DNA of 64,000 bases from Hyperoodon ampullatus (Eukaryota; Chordata; Mammalia; Artiodactyla; Ziphiidae). The stretch lies in assembly GCA_949752795.1 (NCBI GenBank), contig OX457063.1, positions 72,981,771-73,045,770 on the forward strand. Reading direction: 5' to 3'. Below are positions 34,928-44,879 of this stretch, one piece after another. The translations under genes were made by a program, and so were the position numbers. The first letter of the stretch is position 1. Each line of letters begins with the position of its first letter. The notes beneath the pieces were generated by a model. That model did no database searches and was not told the origin of the DNA. It worked only from the letters and a program-made list of their open reading frames with translations.

Positions 34928-35109
34928 GAGTGGTTCACCCTCAGGGGACATTTGGCACAGTTGGAGACATTTCAGATAGTTACAGCTTGGAAGGAGTTTG
35001 TTTGCTACTGGTGTCTAGTAGGTAGAGACTGGGGATGCTGTTACACACCCTCCCATGCAGAGGAAAGATCCCTCCCCTGCCCTGTAGCACAACAGAGTGT
35101 CAATAGGTG
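34928..35109 (+). mobile_element. MER20-like hAT MITE
   Basis: AGAGTGGTTCACCCTCAGGGGACATTTGGC, with internal GGTGTCTAGTAGGTAGAGAC and GGGATGCTGTTACACACCCTC, then the ACAGAGTGTCAATAGGTGAGG end, follow MER20 order throughout. The left inverted end is slightly shortened. Confidence 0.75.
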
Positions 35110-37590
35110 AGGAAACACAGAATTAGACTGATAAAGGTGAGAGAACTAGGAGATGCACAAATGCACTCAGAGATGCTCTCTCAGCCTTCATCCTCTCTAC
35201 CCATTGTGGGCCTTGGAGGGGTGCCATCTGGAATCAGGGACTGAGTCTAGCCACCCCCACTTGCTTTGAGGTGCTTCAACTTCCTTCTGGTCAGTCCTGT
35301 TCCACCTGCCTTTTCTCTCAAAAAAATCTCTTCTTTGTGAGCAGGAAACACCAAAGCTACTATTCCCCATTTCTCTTGAAGTCAAAGAAGATATTTAGAA
35401 GCACAATAAAGCACTTCCCTGGATTTGGAAGTAAAAAAAATGAGAATCACAATTATCAGTTTCCTTCTTGATAACTTGCTTTTTACATTACAGGACACAC
35501 CTAATAACAAAAGATATGGGAAAGTAGTAGAAAACTATACGCAAGAAAAATTAGAAAGCACACAGCAAAAAGTTGAAGATACCTTACTTCTAGTGAGTGT
35601 TTTAAATAGAAAGAGGAAGCCAATGAAAAGGTAGAAAATTTTAATTAAAGAGATGGGATAATATTCTAGGAAGCTGCAGACATTGGTTATAATCAAATCT
35701 CCTAGAAATTCCAGAAAGATGGAGGGTTACAAAATCTAACAATTTACTTGAATTTGATCTCAAAGAGAGCACCAAGACTATGAAATCTTCAAGAGTGCAA
35801 TTTCAGGAGTGTAATAAAAGTTAGGAGATTGTCCATAGGAATAAGAGGGTAATACGTGCTTAAAAATGAAGGCAGTTTTAGAACCTGGCAGTGAAAAGAA
35901 GTTCAGAAACATGACCTGTCCATGAGAGACAACGAAGTATCAAAGTGAATTTGTTGGATAATGAGATCTATACATAAATTTGTAAGCAAAAATAAGGAGT
36001 TTCATCTGGACAAGGAGAGCTTGAAGACAAGGCAGAGATGGGAAAATTGACAGAGGAGAAACTGAACAAAAGGGAAAGCAATTAAGAGTGCAAGTAGAGG
36101 GGATAAACTTTGAAAGGAGAAGGGAGAAGTCTTTGAGACTAAAGAGAGGAGGCATAGAAAGATATTTTAAAGTGAAGCAGTTGAAAAATTAAAAAGATTC
36201 CCTCTAATAACCCCCACCACATTAGTGAAGTATTAGGAGAGTTTTTGTTGAGATGGCAAGCAGCTTGGGGACCTAATTCAGAGACTGATGATTTGCAGAG
36301 ATATTTTTTTCCCAAATTAAAAGTTTAATGTAGTTCATTAAGTAAAATAACAGCAAAACAAACTTAGCTTTGTGTTAGTTTTTTGTTTATATGCAAATTC
36401 ATAACTACCACCTAACCTCCTTGTAAATGCCAGGACACGCTAATATAAAATCATTCTTTTTGAAAAATGAATTATGATCCCATCCAGAAGTGCAACCCAT
36501 GTATCAACTTGGACTGACACAATTGTTTTTATTTCTAATAAAGGCCTTCATTTACTTAAAATGTCGCTCCCTAGGTATTCTATTTCTCTTTTAAATGTGT
36601 AAGACCATTGCTGTAAAATAAGGAAATTACACTGAATCAAAAGCCATTGAAAGTGTTAGTTGGAAACTTGATAGGGTTACATAGAATTTCAAACTTGAAA
36701 ATGCAGTAAAATTTGACTCCATCATAATAACCACAAGAGGCAGATCAATATGACTGAGTTAAGGTCTGTTCTATAAATCATTGTGTGGTGAATGAATTAG
36801 GAAAAAGATAAGCTGTAAACAAAGTGGCGAAGAGTGAGACAAGAACACTCCTCTCTGGAATTAGCTTCTAGTAAAGTTCAGCTTGGGTCTGCAGTAATGG
36901 AGAATTATATGTTGTGGACTGTGGGCTGCAGCACACCTACTGACAAGGCTGACCTACGCATCTTGGATCCTGGGTTTCTAAAGTTCTTACTTTTTATGTA
37001 AAATAACAACACAAAATGGAAAACAAATTACAAATGTAAGCTGCAGTTGTATATGTGACTATTATGTGTGAAGTTTGCTGCATGGCATTATACATTTATA
37101 ATGTAAGGGCTGTGTATATGTTAATGATTTTTATTGCCTAAATTGTTCAGTTCGGTGAAACTTTTGTTTAGCATTGACTACATATAAAGTATTGCCTAAA
37201 AATTCTAAGGAAATTCAAAGATGGAAGAGACTGGTCCCTGATTTCCAAATGCTTAGAGTATTCTGGGTGGAATAATACAAATATCTTTTTTTTTTTTTTT
37301 TTTTAAATTAATCATAGCCTGAAGGCTCTGTTCAGAATTATTGCGAAGTTTCAAATAAAATTTTATTGAAACATGGGAGAAGAAAAATTTATACTCCCAT
37401 TAACTTTAATAAAATGTAGTGTTAATTTTTTCAATGTTTTTTATCTTTGCATTATTATAGATTAGTATAGTATCTGCCTGATGCAACTGAGGCATTAAAT
37501 GATATTTGATTAAGTAAAAATTGAGGGAGGAATGCTAAAAGCTTTTAGAGAGAAAATAGGGTTCATTGATTTTATCACACTATTTATGGA
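35110..37590. other. Unique sequence
   Basis: No gene or clear repeat. A T run lies at about 37287-37304. Short frames near 35200-35640 lack domain or splice support. Confidence 0.45.
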
Positions 37591-37594
37591 TTCC

Positions 37595-38215
37595 TTTCTA
37601 CTGGAGATATAGCACTTGATAAGATGGTCAGCTCTTGTCCTCATGTAGCTTCTAGTCTGGCAAAATTTGAATGTTGAAGGCTTTAAATAAAATTTTAGTC
37701 ACTGCAATACAATGAAAGTTTGAAATTTAATGTTGAATGACCCACCATGACCTTGAGTATTAAATTGAGCGAAGGAAAAAAATGTTTAAAAAATAAGAGG
37801 CTGTTTAGGTATGGCAGAAACAGTTCCAGGAAGCATTGATTAAGATTGAGTATCATAATACCATAGTTAAAGAGTCAAGCTTTATGCTAGAAAGGGGACA
37901 AAACTATATCTGAGAGAAAGAATAAAACCCCATTTGTGCTTTGTTCACATGGTTTAAATTTAAAAGTTTTCCATGGACACTAGCCAGTTTTCATTTCCTA
38001 TTAAAGTAGTATTTTTTGAGGATTTAGAGATGGAGGAGCAAAAGGTGTGACTATAGGAAGCAAAGTAAGTAAGTTTGTCTGAAACGTAGAGTTAAGAGTG
38101 AAAGGGTGGAAATGCAGTAACAAGAGAAAATTCACAACAGATAGTCTTGGGTCAGATCACAAAAAGCCGTTAAGTGCCATGCTAAGGAGTTTACACTTGA
38201 TTTGATCAGATGTAG
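37595..38215 (-). mobile_element. Possible L2 remnant
   Basis: GGAGATATAGCACTTGATAAG, then TGTCCTCATGTAGCTTCTAGT near 37600-37665, and AAAAGCCGTTAAGTGCCATGC, then GGAGTTTACACTTGATTTG near 38162-38205 fit reverse L2 order. The middle is not recognisable. Confidence 0.35.
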
Positions 38216-38218
38216 AGT

Positions 38219-38283
38219 TTGCAAATATTTTATCCCATTCTGTAGGTTGCCTTTTTCAGTTTTTGTTGTTCCTCAGCTTTTTT
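38219..38283 (-). mobile_element. Short L1 ORF2 fragment
   Basis: 65 bp closely matching the L1 segment at 39992-40050 (GCAAATATTTTATCCCATTC, then TTTTTCAGTTTTTGTTGTTCC). An isolated piece with no L1 3' end or A tail, so not a normal TPRT product. Confidence 0.7.
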
Positions 38284-38797
38284 AACAAGAAAATGTACTG
38301 ACAAAAATAGGGTTTGGGGAATTATTAGTGTGCAATTCTTGACCGGATAGACCAGAAGGAACTTTGAGAGAAGTAAGTCAGGATCATTTTGTACCATTCC
38401 AGAACCACGAGAGTGCCAGATTCCACGGGAATATTGGCTATCTGGTTTGTTTACAACTCTGTACTCTGTGGTATGCAATAAATAGTTGTTGACTTAATGA
38501 ATGGTCATGTTTCCCTTATTGGGAAAGTCTGTAGTTATCAACTTCAAGTTCAAAATAGGACTTTTTGATTAGGAGTTTTGGAATTTATGTACTAACCGTA
38601 TTTTCCATTTAGAATGCCTTGGGAAATTTGAAGTCTACTTATAATCCCTGATGTCAGTGAGAAGAAAAAAACACTAATTTACAACTCATTTTTCAGCCAT
38701 TATTCTACCCCATGCATGGGACTAATAAACATTAGGTTATAGGTGGCAAGCATGTAGATAAGGGAAAGAATAGCAGATGAATTGTGGCTCAACACTG
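38284..38797. other. Unique sequence
   Basis: Nothing recognised. Confidence 0.45.
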
Positions 38798-38912
38798 TTA
38801 TTAGTCTCAATAAATAAAGTATTTTGAGATAATTCTGAGTTGCTATAAAACAGTAGAAAAAAATTGGATGTTTTTTAGTTTTTTTTATAGAAAAAGTAAT
38901 TTTCTTAACTTT
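38798..38912 (+). repeat. Long direct repeat, left copy (flanks old L1)
   Basis: Begins TTATTAGTCTCAATAAAT and ends near GAAAAAGTAATTTTCTTA. It is homologous along its length to 42930-43043 with many substitutions and small indels. It ends exactly where the old minus-strand L1 begins. Confidence 0.85.
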
Positions 38913-40114
38913 ATTAAGGAATAATTGACAAATGTAATTGTATGTATTTAAATTGTATACTGTGATGATTTGATAGACACATACATTGTGTAATGATTAC
39001 CAGGATTAAGATAATTCACACATCCATCACCTCACATAGTTAACTATTTTTTGTTTGTGTGTGGTGAGAATGCTTAAGATCCACTCGCAGTAACTTTCAA
39101 CTATACAATACCATATTATTAACTATAGTCACCGTGCTGTATGTTAGATCCCCAGAACTTAGTCTTCTTGTAACTGAAAGTATGTGCCCTTTCATTTATA
39201 TCAACCTCATTTCCTTATCCCCCCAGCCCCTGGCAACCACCTTTCTATTCTCTGTTTCTATGAAATCTGCTTTTTTTTTTTTGTAAAGATTCCACATGTA
39301 AGTGATACCATACAGTATTTGTCTTTGTCTGACTGATTTCGCTTAGCATAATACCCTCCAGGTTCATCCATATTGTTGCAAATGGCAGGATTTCCTTCTT
39401 TTCCGTGGCTGAATAATATTCTGTTGTGATGTATATACTTTTTTCCTTATCCATTCATCTGTCAAAGGACATTTAGGTTGTTACCATATATTGGATATTG
39501 TGAATAATGCTGCAATAAACATGGGTGTGCAGATTTCTCTTCGAGACACTGATTTCAGTTTCTTTGGATATATACCCAGGAATAGGATTGCTGGATCATA
39601 TGACAGTTAAATTTTTAATTTTTTGAGGAACTGCCACACTGTTTTCAATAGTGGCTGCACCAATGTACATTCCTACCAACAGTGTATGAGATTCCCTTTT
39701 CTCCACATTCTCACCAATACGTGTTATCTCTTGTCTTCTTGATAGTCATTTTAACAGGTGTGAGGTGATATCTCATCATGGTTTTGTTTTGCGTTTCCTT
39801 GATACGCTAATCATGATTAGTCATATTGAGCACCTTTTTGTATACTTATTGGTCATTTGTATGTCTTCTTTGGAAAAATGTCTATTCAGGTCCTTTGCCC
39901 ATTTTTTAATTAGTTTATTTACTCTTTTGCTATTAAGTTGCATGAGTTCTTACATATTTTGGATATCACCCCCTTTTCAGATGAATAGTTTGCAAATATT
40001 TTATCCCATCCTGTAGTTTGCCTTTTCAGTTTCTGTTATTCCTTAGCTGTGCAGAGGCTCTTTAGTTTGATGTAGCCCCACTTGTTTATTTTAGGTTTCA
40101 TTGCCTGTATTTTT

Positions 40115-40328
40115 ATTTTATTTATTTATTTTTTGGGGGGTACGCGGGCCTCTCACTGCTGTGACCTCTCCCATTGTGGAGCACAGGCTCCGGACGCACA
40201 GGCTCAGCGGCCATGGCTCACGGGCCCAGCCGCTCCATGCTATGTGGGATCCTCCTGGACTGGGGCACGAACCCATGTCGCCTGCATCAGCAGGCGGACT
40301 CTCAACCACTGCGCCACCAGGGAAGCCC
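40115..40328 (-). mobile_element. CHR-2 SINE inside old L1
   Basis: Reverse short CHR with T/A-rich tail and a G run at 40135-40140. Target duplication TCATTGCCTGTATTTTT (40098-40114) and TCGTTGCCTGTATTTTT (40329-40345). Confidence 0.95.
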
Positions 40329-40629
40329 TCGTTGCCTGTATTTTTTGCCTTCTTAATAATTTCTTAATCAGTAATTTCTCTAAGAAAGTTTCACCAAGAT
40401 CAATGTTAAGAATATTTTTCCTATGTTTTCTTCCATGAGGCTTACAATTTTAGGTCTTACATGTAAGCCTTTAATCCATCTCGAGTCAATTTTTGTGAGT
40501 AGTATAAGATAGGGGTTCAGTTTCATTCTTTTGCATGTGGCTATCCAGTTTTCTCAAAGACATTTATTGAAGAGACTATCTTTTCTCCATTGTGTGTTCT
40601 TGACTCCTTTGTCAAAAATTAGTTGACTG

Positions 40630-40843
40630 GGGCTTCCCTGGTGGCGCAGTGGTTGAGAGTCCGCCTGCCGATGCAGGTGATGCGGGTTTGTGCCCGGTCC
40701 AGGAAGATCCCACATGCCGTGGAGCGGCTAGGCCTGTGAGCCATGGCCGCTGAGCCTGTGCGTCCGGAACCTGTGCTCCACAACAGGAGAGGCCACAATA
40801 GTGAGAGGCCCGCATACCGCAAAAAAAAAAAAAAAAAAAAAAA
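40630..40843 (+). mobile_element. CHR-2 SINE inside old L1
   Basis: Short CHR with a long pure A tail (from 40821). Target duplication AAAAATTAGTTGACTG at 40614-40629 and 40844-40859, exact over 16 bp, indicating a fairly recent insertion. Confidence 0.96.
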
Positions 40844-41379
40844 AAATTAGTTGACTGTATATGAGTGGGTTTATGTTTGGGCTTTGTATTCTGTTCTACT
40901 AACCTATGTGCCTGTTTTTATACCAGTACTGTACTGTTTTGATTACTATAGCTTTGTGATATACTTTGAAATCAGAAAGTGTGATGCCTCCAGCTTTGTT
41001 CTTTCTCAGGATTTCCTTGGGTATACAGGATCTTTTGTGGTTCCATACAAATTTTAGGATAGTTTCTTCTATTTCTCTGAAAAAATGACATTGGAAGTTG
41101 GATAGTGATTGCACTGAATCTGTAGGTTGCTTTGGGTAGTATGGACATTTCATAGTCCAGTTAAGTTCCAAGTTAAGAACATAGGCTATCTTTCCATTTA
41201 TTTGTGTCTTTTTCAATCTCTTTCATCAGTGTCTTATAATTTTTAGTGTATATGTCTTTCACTTCTTGTTAAATTTATTTCTAACTATTTTATTGTTTTG
41301 ATGCAATTGTAAGTGGGATTGCTTTCTTAAGTTCTCCTTCAGATAGTTTGTTGTTAATGTGTAGAAATGTAACTGATTT

Positions 41380-42902
41380 CCTTTTTTCCTTTTAATTTTT
41401 CCCAATCTCCCAATTCATCACACGCCTCCTCCAGCTTTCTCCCCGTGATATCCATACGTTTGTTCTCTACATCTGTGTCCCTATTTCTGCCCTGCAAACC
41501 AGTTCATCTGTACCATTTTTCTAGGTTCCACATATATGCATTAATATACGATATTTGTTTTTCTCTTTCTGACTTACTTCACTCTGTAGGACGTCTCTAC
41601 AAATGACCCAATTTCGTTCCTTTTTATGGCTGAGTAATATTCCATTGTATATATGTACCACATCTTCTTTATCCATTCATCTGTCAATGGGCATTTAGGT
41701 TGCTTCCATGACCCGGCTATTGTAAATAGTGCTGCAATGAACATTGGGGTGCACGTGTCTTTTTGAATTATGGTTTTCTCTGGGTATATGCCCACTAGTG
41801 GGATTGCTGGGTCATATGGTAATTCTGTTTTTAGTTTTTTAAGGAACCTCCATACTGTTCTCCATAGTGGCTGTATCAATTTACATTCCCACCAACAGTG
41901 CAAGAGGATTCCCTTTTCTCCACACCCTCTCCAGCATTTGTTATTTGTAGATTTTCTGATGATGCCCATTCTAACTGGTGTGAGGTGAAACCTCATTGTA
42001 GTTTTGATTTGCATTTCTCTAATAATTAGTGATGTTAAGCAGCTTTTCATGTGCTTCTTGGCCATCTGTATGTCTTCTTTGGAGAAATGTCTGTTTAAGT
42101 CTTCTGCCCATTTTTTGATTGGGTTGTTTGTTTTTTTAATATTGAGCTGCATGAGCTGTTTATATATCTTGGAGATTAATCCTTTGTCCATTGATTCATT
42201 TGCAAATATTTTCTCCCATTCTGACGGTTGTCTTTTTGTCTTGTTTGTAGTTTCCTTTGCCTTGCAAAAGCTTTTAAGTTTCATTAGGTCCCATTTGTTT
42301 ATTTTTGTTTTTATTTCCATTACTCTAAGAGGTGGATCAAAAAAGATCTTGCTGTGATTTATGTCAAAGAGTGTTCTTCCTATGTTTTCCTCTAAGAGTT
42401 TTATAGTGTCCAGTCTTACATTTAGGTCTCTAATCCATTTTGAGTTTATTTTTGTGTATGGTGTTAGGGAGTGTTCTAATTTCATTCTTTTACATGTAGC
42501 TCTCCAGTTTTCCCAGCACCACTTATTGAAGAGACTGTCTTTTCTCCACTGTATATCCTTGCCTCCTTTGTCATAGATTAGTTGACCATAGGTATGTGGG
42601 TTTATCTCTGGGCTTTCTATCCTGTTCCATTGATTTATATTTCTGTTTTTGTGCCAGTACCATATTGTCTTGATTACTGTAGTTTTGTAGTATAGTCTGA
42701 GATCACAGAGTCTGATTCCTCCAGTTCTGTTTCTTTCCCTCAAGACTGCTTTGGCTCTTCGGGGTCTTTTGTGTCTCTATACAAATTTTAGTATTTTTTG
42801 TTTTAGTTCTGTAAAAGATGCCATTGGTAATTTGATAGGGATTGCATTGAATCTGTTGATTGCTTTGTGTAGTATAGTCATTTTCACAATATTGATTCTT
42901 CC
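41380..42902 (-). mobile_element. Younger L1 nested in the old L1, 5'-truncated
   Basis: About 1.5 kb of cetartiodactyl L1 read on the minus strand, closely similar to 25975-27900. Target duplication ATGTAACTGATTT (41367-41379) and ATGTAACTGATCT (42903-42915). Its 3' UTR is about 80 bp shorter than in the full-length copy, ending at CCCAATCTCCCAATTCATC (plus strand) behind a T-rich tail. Confidence 0.88.
41574..42743 (-). pseudogene. L1 ORF2 C-terminal fragment, 389 codons open
   Basis: The longest open stretch of ORF2 C terminus in the window. It covers the region after the polymerase domain and a cysteine-rich segment ([18 protein letters not shown], near residue 270) that fits the L1 C-x3-C-x7-H-x4-C motif, up to the [21 protein letters not shown] block. 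A small deletion relative to the L1 at 26190 changes the last residues and stops the frame at 41574. There is no endonuclease or polymerase domain, so it cannot act alone. Upstream coding continues out of frame at 42703-42902. Confidence 0.85.
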
Positions 42903-42929
42903 ATGTAACTGATCTGTATGTTGATTTTA

Positions 42930-43043
42930 TTATTAGTCTCAATAAATGGAGTCAAGGTAATTAAATATTCTGTTGCTATTAAAGCAGTAGAAAAAACTGT
43001 ATGTTTTTAAAATCTTTTGATAGAGAAAGTAATCTTTTTAAGG
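42930..43043 (+). repeat. Long direct repeat, right copy
   Basis: Starts immediately after the last L1 base. It shares TTATTAGTCTCAATAAAT, TGTTGCTATTAAAGCAGTAG and GAGAAAGTAATCTTTTTA with the left copy at 38798-38912. Confidence 0.85.
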
Positions 43044-43289
43044 TACTTCTGTTTCATGTGTTTGAACTTTGTTCTTTCAGTGGAGTAATAAATTCTGGAA
43101 GAAGTTATGGTGTCTTCCACATCCCTGTACAAAATCTGTAGTCCCAACTAAGTGTTTCTTATTAATGTATACAATACCAACACACTCCATGTGAAAAATT
43201 CAAATACTTTTGCTACCTGATTGCTTTGTTAGGTGGAAAGATGATTTTGTTTCATTATTATGCATATTTGTACAAGTAAAACCCAATTT

Positions 43290-43387
43290 CAGAAAAGCAC
43301 AGTAAAAATAACTAACATTTATTGAATGCTTACTATGTCAGAAAAGCACAGTAAAAATAACTAACATTTACTGAATGCTTACTATGT
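43290..43387 (+). repeat. 49-bp tandem duplication
   Basis: Copy one is 43290-43338 and copy two 43339-43387, starting CAGAAAAGCACAGTAAAAAT. They differ at one base (ATTTATTG versus ATTTACTG). The unit spans the end of a MIR and its flank. Confidence 0.95.
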
Positions 43388-43948
43388 GCCAGTTGTTTAC
43401 ATACGTAAATACATTTACTGTTCACATCAATATATGAAGTAGGTGCTACCATATCCCTGTTTCATAGATGAAGGAACTGATACAAAAAGAGGTTAAGTAA
43501 ATTGTCCAAGAGAACACAGTACTAAAAATGATGAGGAGGGATTTGAACACAGACAGTCTGATTTTAGAGTCGTACTCTAAACCAGCAGTTGGCATTTTTT
43601 TTTTTTTTCTGTAAAGGGCCAGATAGTAAATATTTTAGGCTTTGCAGGCCATATGGTCTCTGTCGCAACTACTCAACTCTGCCGTTTAGTGCAAAGCAGG
43701 CATAGATAATATGTAAATGAATAAGCATGGCTGTGTTCCAATAAAACTTTATTTATGGACAGTAAAATTTGAATTTCATAAATTTTTATGTGTCACAAAA
43801 TAGTATATTTCTTTTGATTTTTTTCCAACCATTTAAAAATGTAAAAATCTTTCTTAGCTGTGAGCCATATAAAAATGGGAGGGGGTGACTGGTTTTGTCC
43901 CACAGGCTATAGTTTGCTGACCCCTGCTGTCACCCACAGTGCTATTTA
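43310..43948 (-). mobile_element. MIR SINE, split by a hAT MITE
   Basis: AACATTTACTGAATGCTTAC, then TGTTTCATAGATGAAGGAAC, then AGAGGTTAAGTAAATTGTCC, then GGATTTGAACACAGACAGTC is full MIR order in reverse. It stops at 43582 and resumes with CCCACAGTGCTATTTA after 43929. Confidence 0.8.
43583..43929 (-). mobile_element. hAT-Charlie-like MITE
   Basis: Inverted ends CAGCAGTTGGCA (left) and the reverse of GTTTGCTGACCCCTGCTG (right). The interior has GTAAAGGGCCAGATAGTAAATA, GGTCTCTGTCGCAACTACTC and CCAATAAAACTTTATTTATGG, the well-known mammalian repeat of this layout. I am sure of the class, not the subfamily name. Confidence 0.7.
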
Positions 43949-44260
43949 GACTCTAGGAAAAGAATGCAGAACCACTTCAAGATCTACGTAGGCTCCATTA
44001 TTCATGATGGGATTTGGGACATTTAATTTTTCTGCTAAAGTGAAGAATAGGAGAAACTGCTAAGTGATGAGTTTGGGATAGACCTAAAAATAATTTATTG
44101 CATGTAGTAGCTACTAAACCCCCAAACAAGTTCCTGAAGATGACTGTAAGATCTTTTTATGCCTATTACTATTTTCCTCAGGAAAGACTATTTCTCAAGG
44201 AAATAGCCCTTTCTTGGGATTTAGTAAAACAAGGATTGCAGGCAAGCGGTAATCTTAACC

Positions 44261-44876
44261 ACAAGTTGACAAACCATGGGTGGGCCAAATCTAGCCTGCT
44301 GCCTGTTTTTGTCCTGCCTGTGAGCACTACCCCAGCAAGCTAGCACTAAGAGCCATGGAGACCCAGGGCCAGGTAGGAGGCATGGAAGGATCCTTCCCCA
44401 AGCCCCTTTTGCACCCAGCAACTACCTCCACAGTCACACCTTGCCACTGCCCATGGTCTGTGCCAATTGCCACCTACATGTTGAGGACTCTGCTTTGGCA
44501 ACTGGTATGCACCAAGTGGTAAAATCTCTGTCTGGTGAATGGCCTCACCTCTGAGCAGCTGTCCAAGTTGAGATGGTACACTGGATCTGGATTTCACTAG
44601 ACAGTGACAGCGACCATGGCAGCCACCTATCCCACTGCCTGCTAGGTCCTTTCGCCTTAGTCTAGTCCATCGTCAACCTGAGATAGTCTTCTTCAGACAG
44701 CAACTGGTCACAAAGTGTCCTCATTACTTGGAATACCCACCCCGGGCAAGTGGGACAGGGGTTTTCTCTCTTGTTATATAAATACCTGCATTATACTCTT
44801 GATTTTGCCTCTTGGCCTGCAAAGCCTAATATATTTAATACCTGCTCCCCCAACCTCCAAACTGCTGACCCCTGAC
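44261..44876 (+). mobile_element. Related hAT-like element with larger interior
   Basis: The left end AAGTTGACAAACCATGGGTGGGCC, then GCCTGCTGCCTGTTTTTGTCC, and the right end GGCCTGCAAAGCCTAATATATTTAA, then AACTGCTGACCCCTG, are the two termini of the family at 43583, in opposite orientation. The central 500 bp or so (44320-44815) do not match the small copy. It may be a longer family member or contain another insertion. Confidence 0.5.
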
Positions 44877-44879
44877 CTA

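Larger units (their letters stand above)
38909..42929 (-). mobile_element. Old L1 (L1M type), 5'-truncated, host to three later insertions
   Basis: Reverse 3' UTR (from ACTTTATTAAGGAATAATTG, through CACATCCATCACCTCACATAG) leads into ORF2 sequence. That sequence continues to GTAGAAATGTAACTGATTT (41361-41379) and resumes for 27 bp at 42903-42929. Divergence is clearly higher than in the L1 at 25892. Later insertions are CHR-2 at 40115, CHR-2 at 40630 and a younger L1 at 41380. All frames are broken; a small piece of the C-terminal frame survives at 39245-39454. Confidence 0.85.

Noticed and set aside
38798..43043. Reading the paired 110-bp repeats as retroviral LTRs
   Set aside because: The DNA between them is L1 with an L1 3' UTR and there are no retroviral genes, primer site or TG...CA ends.
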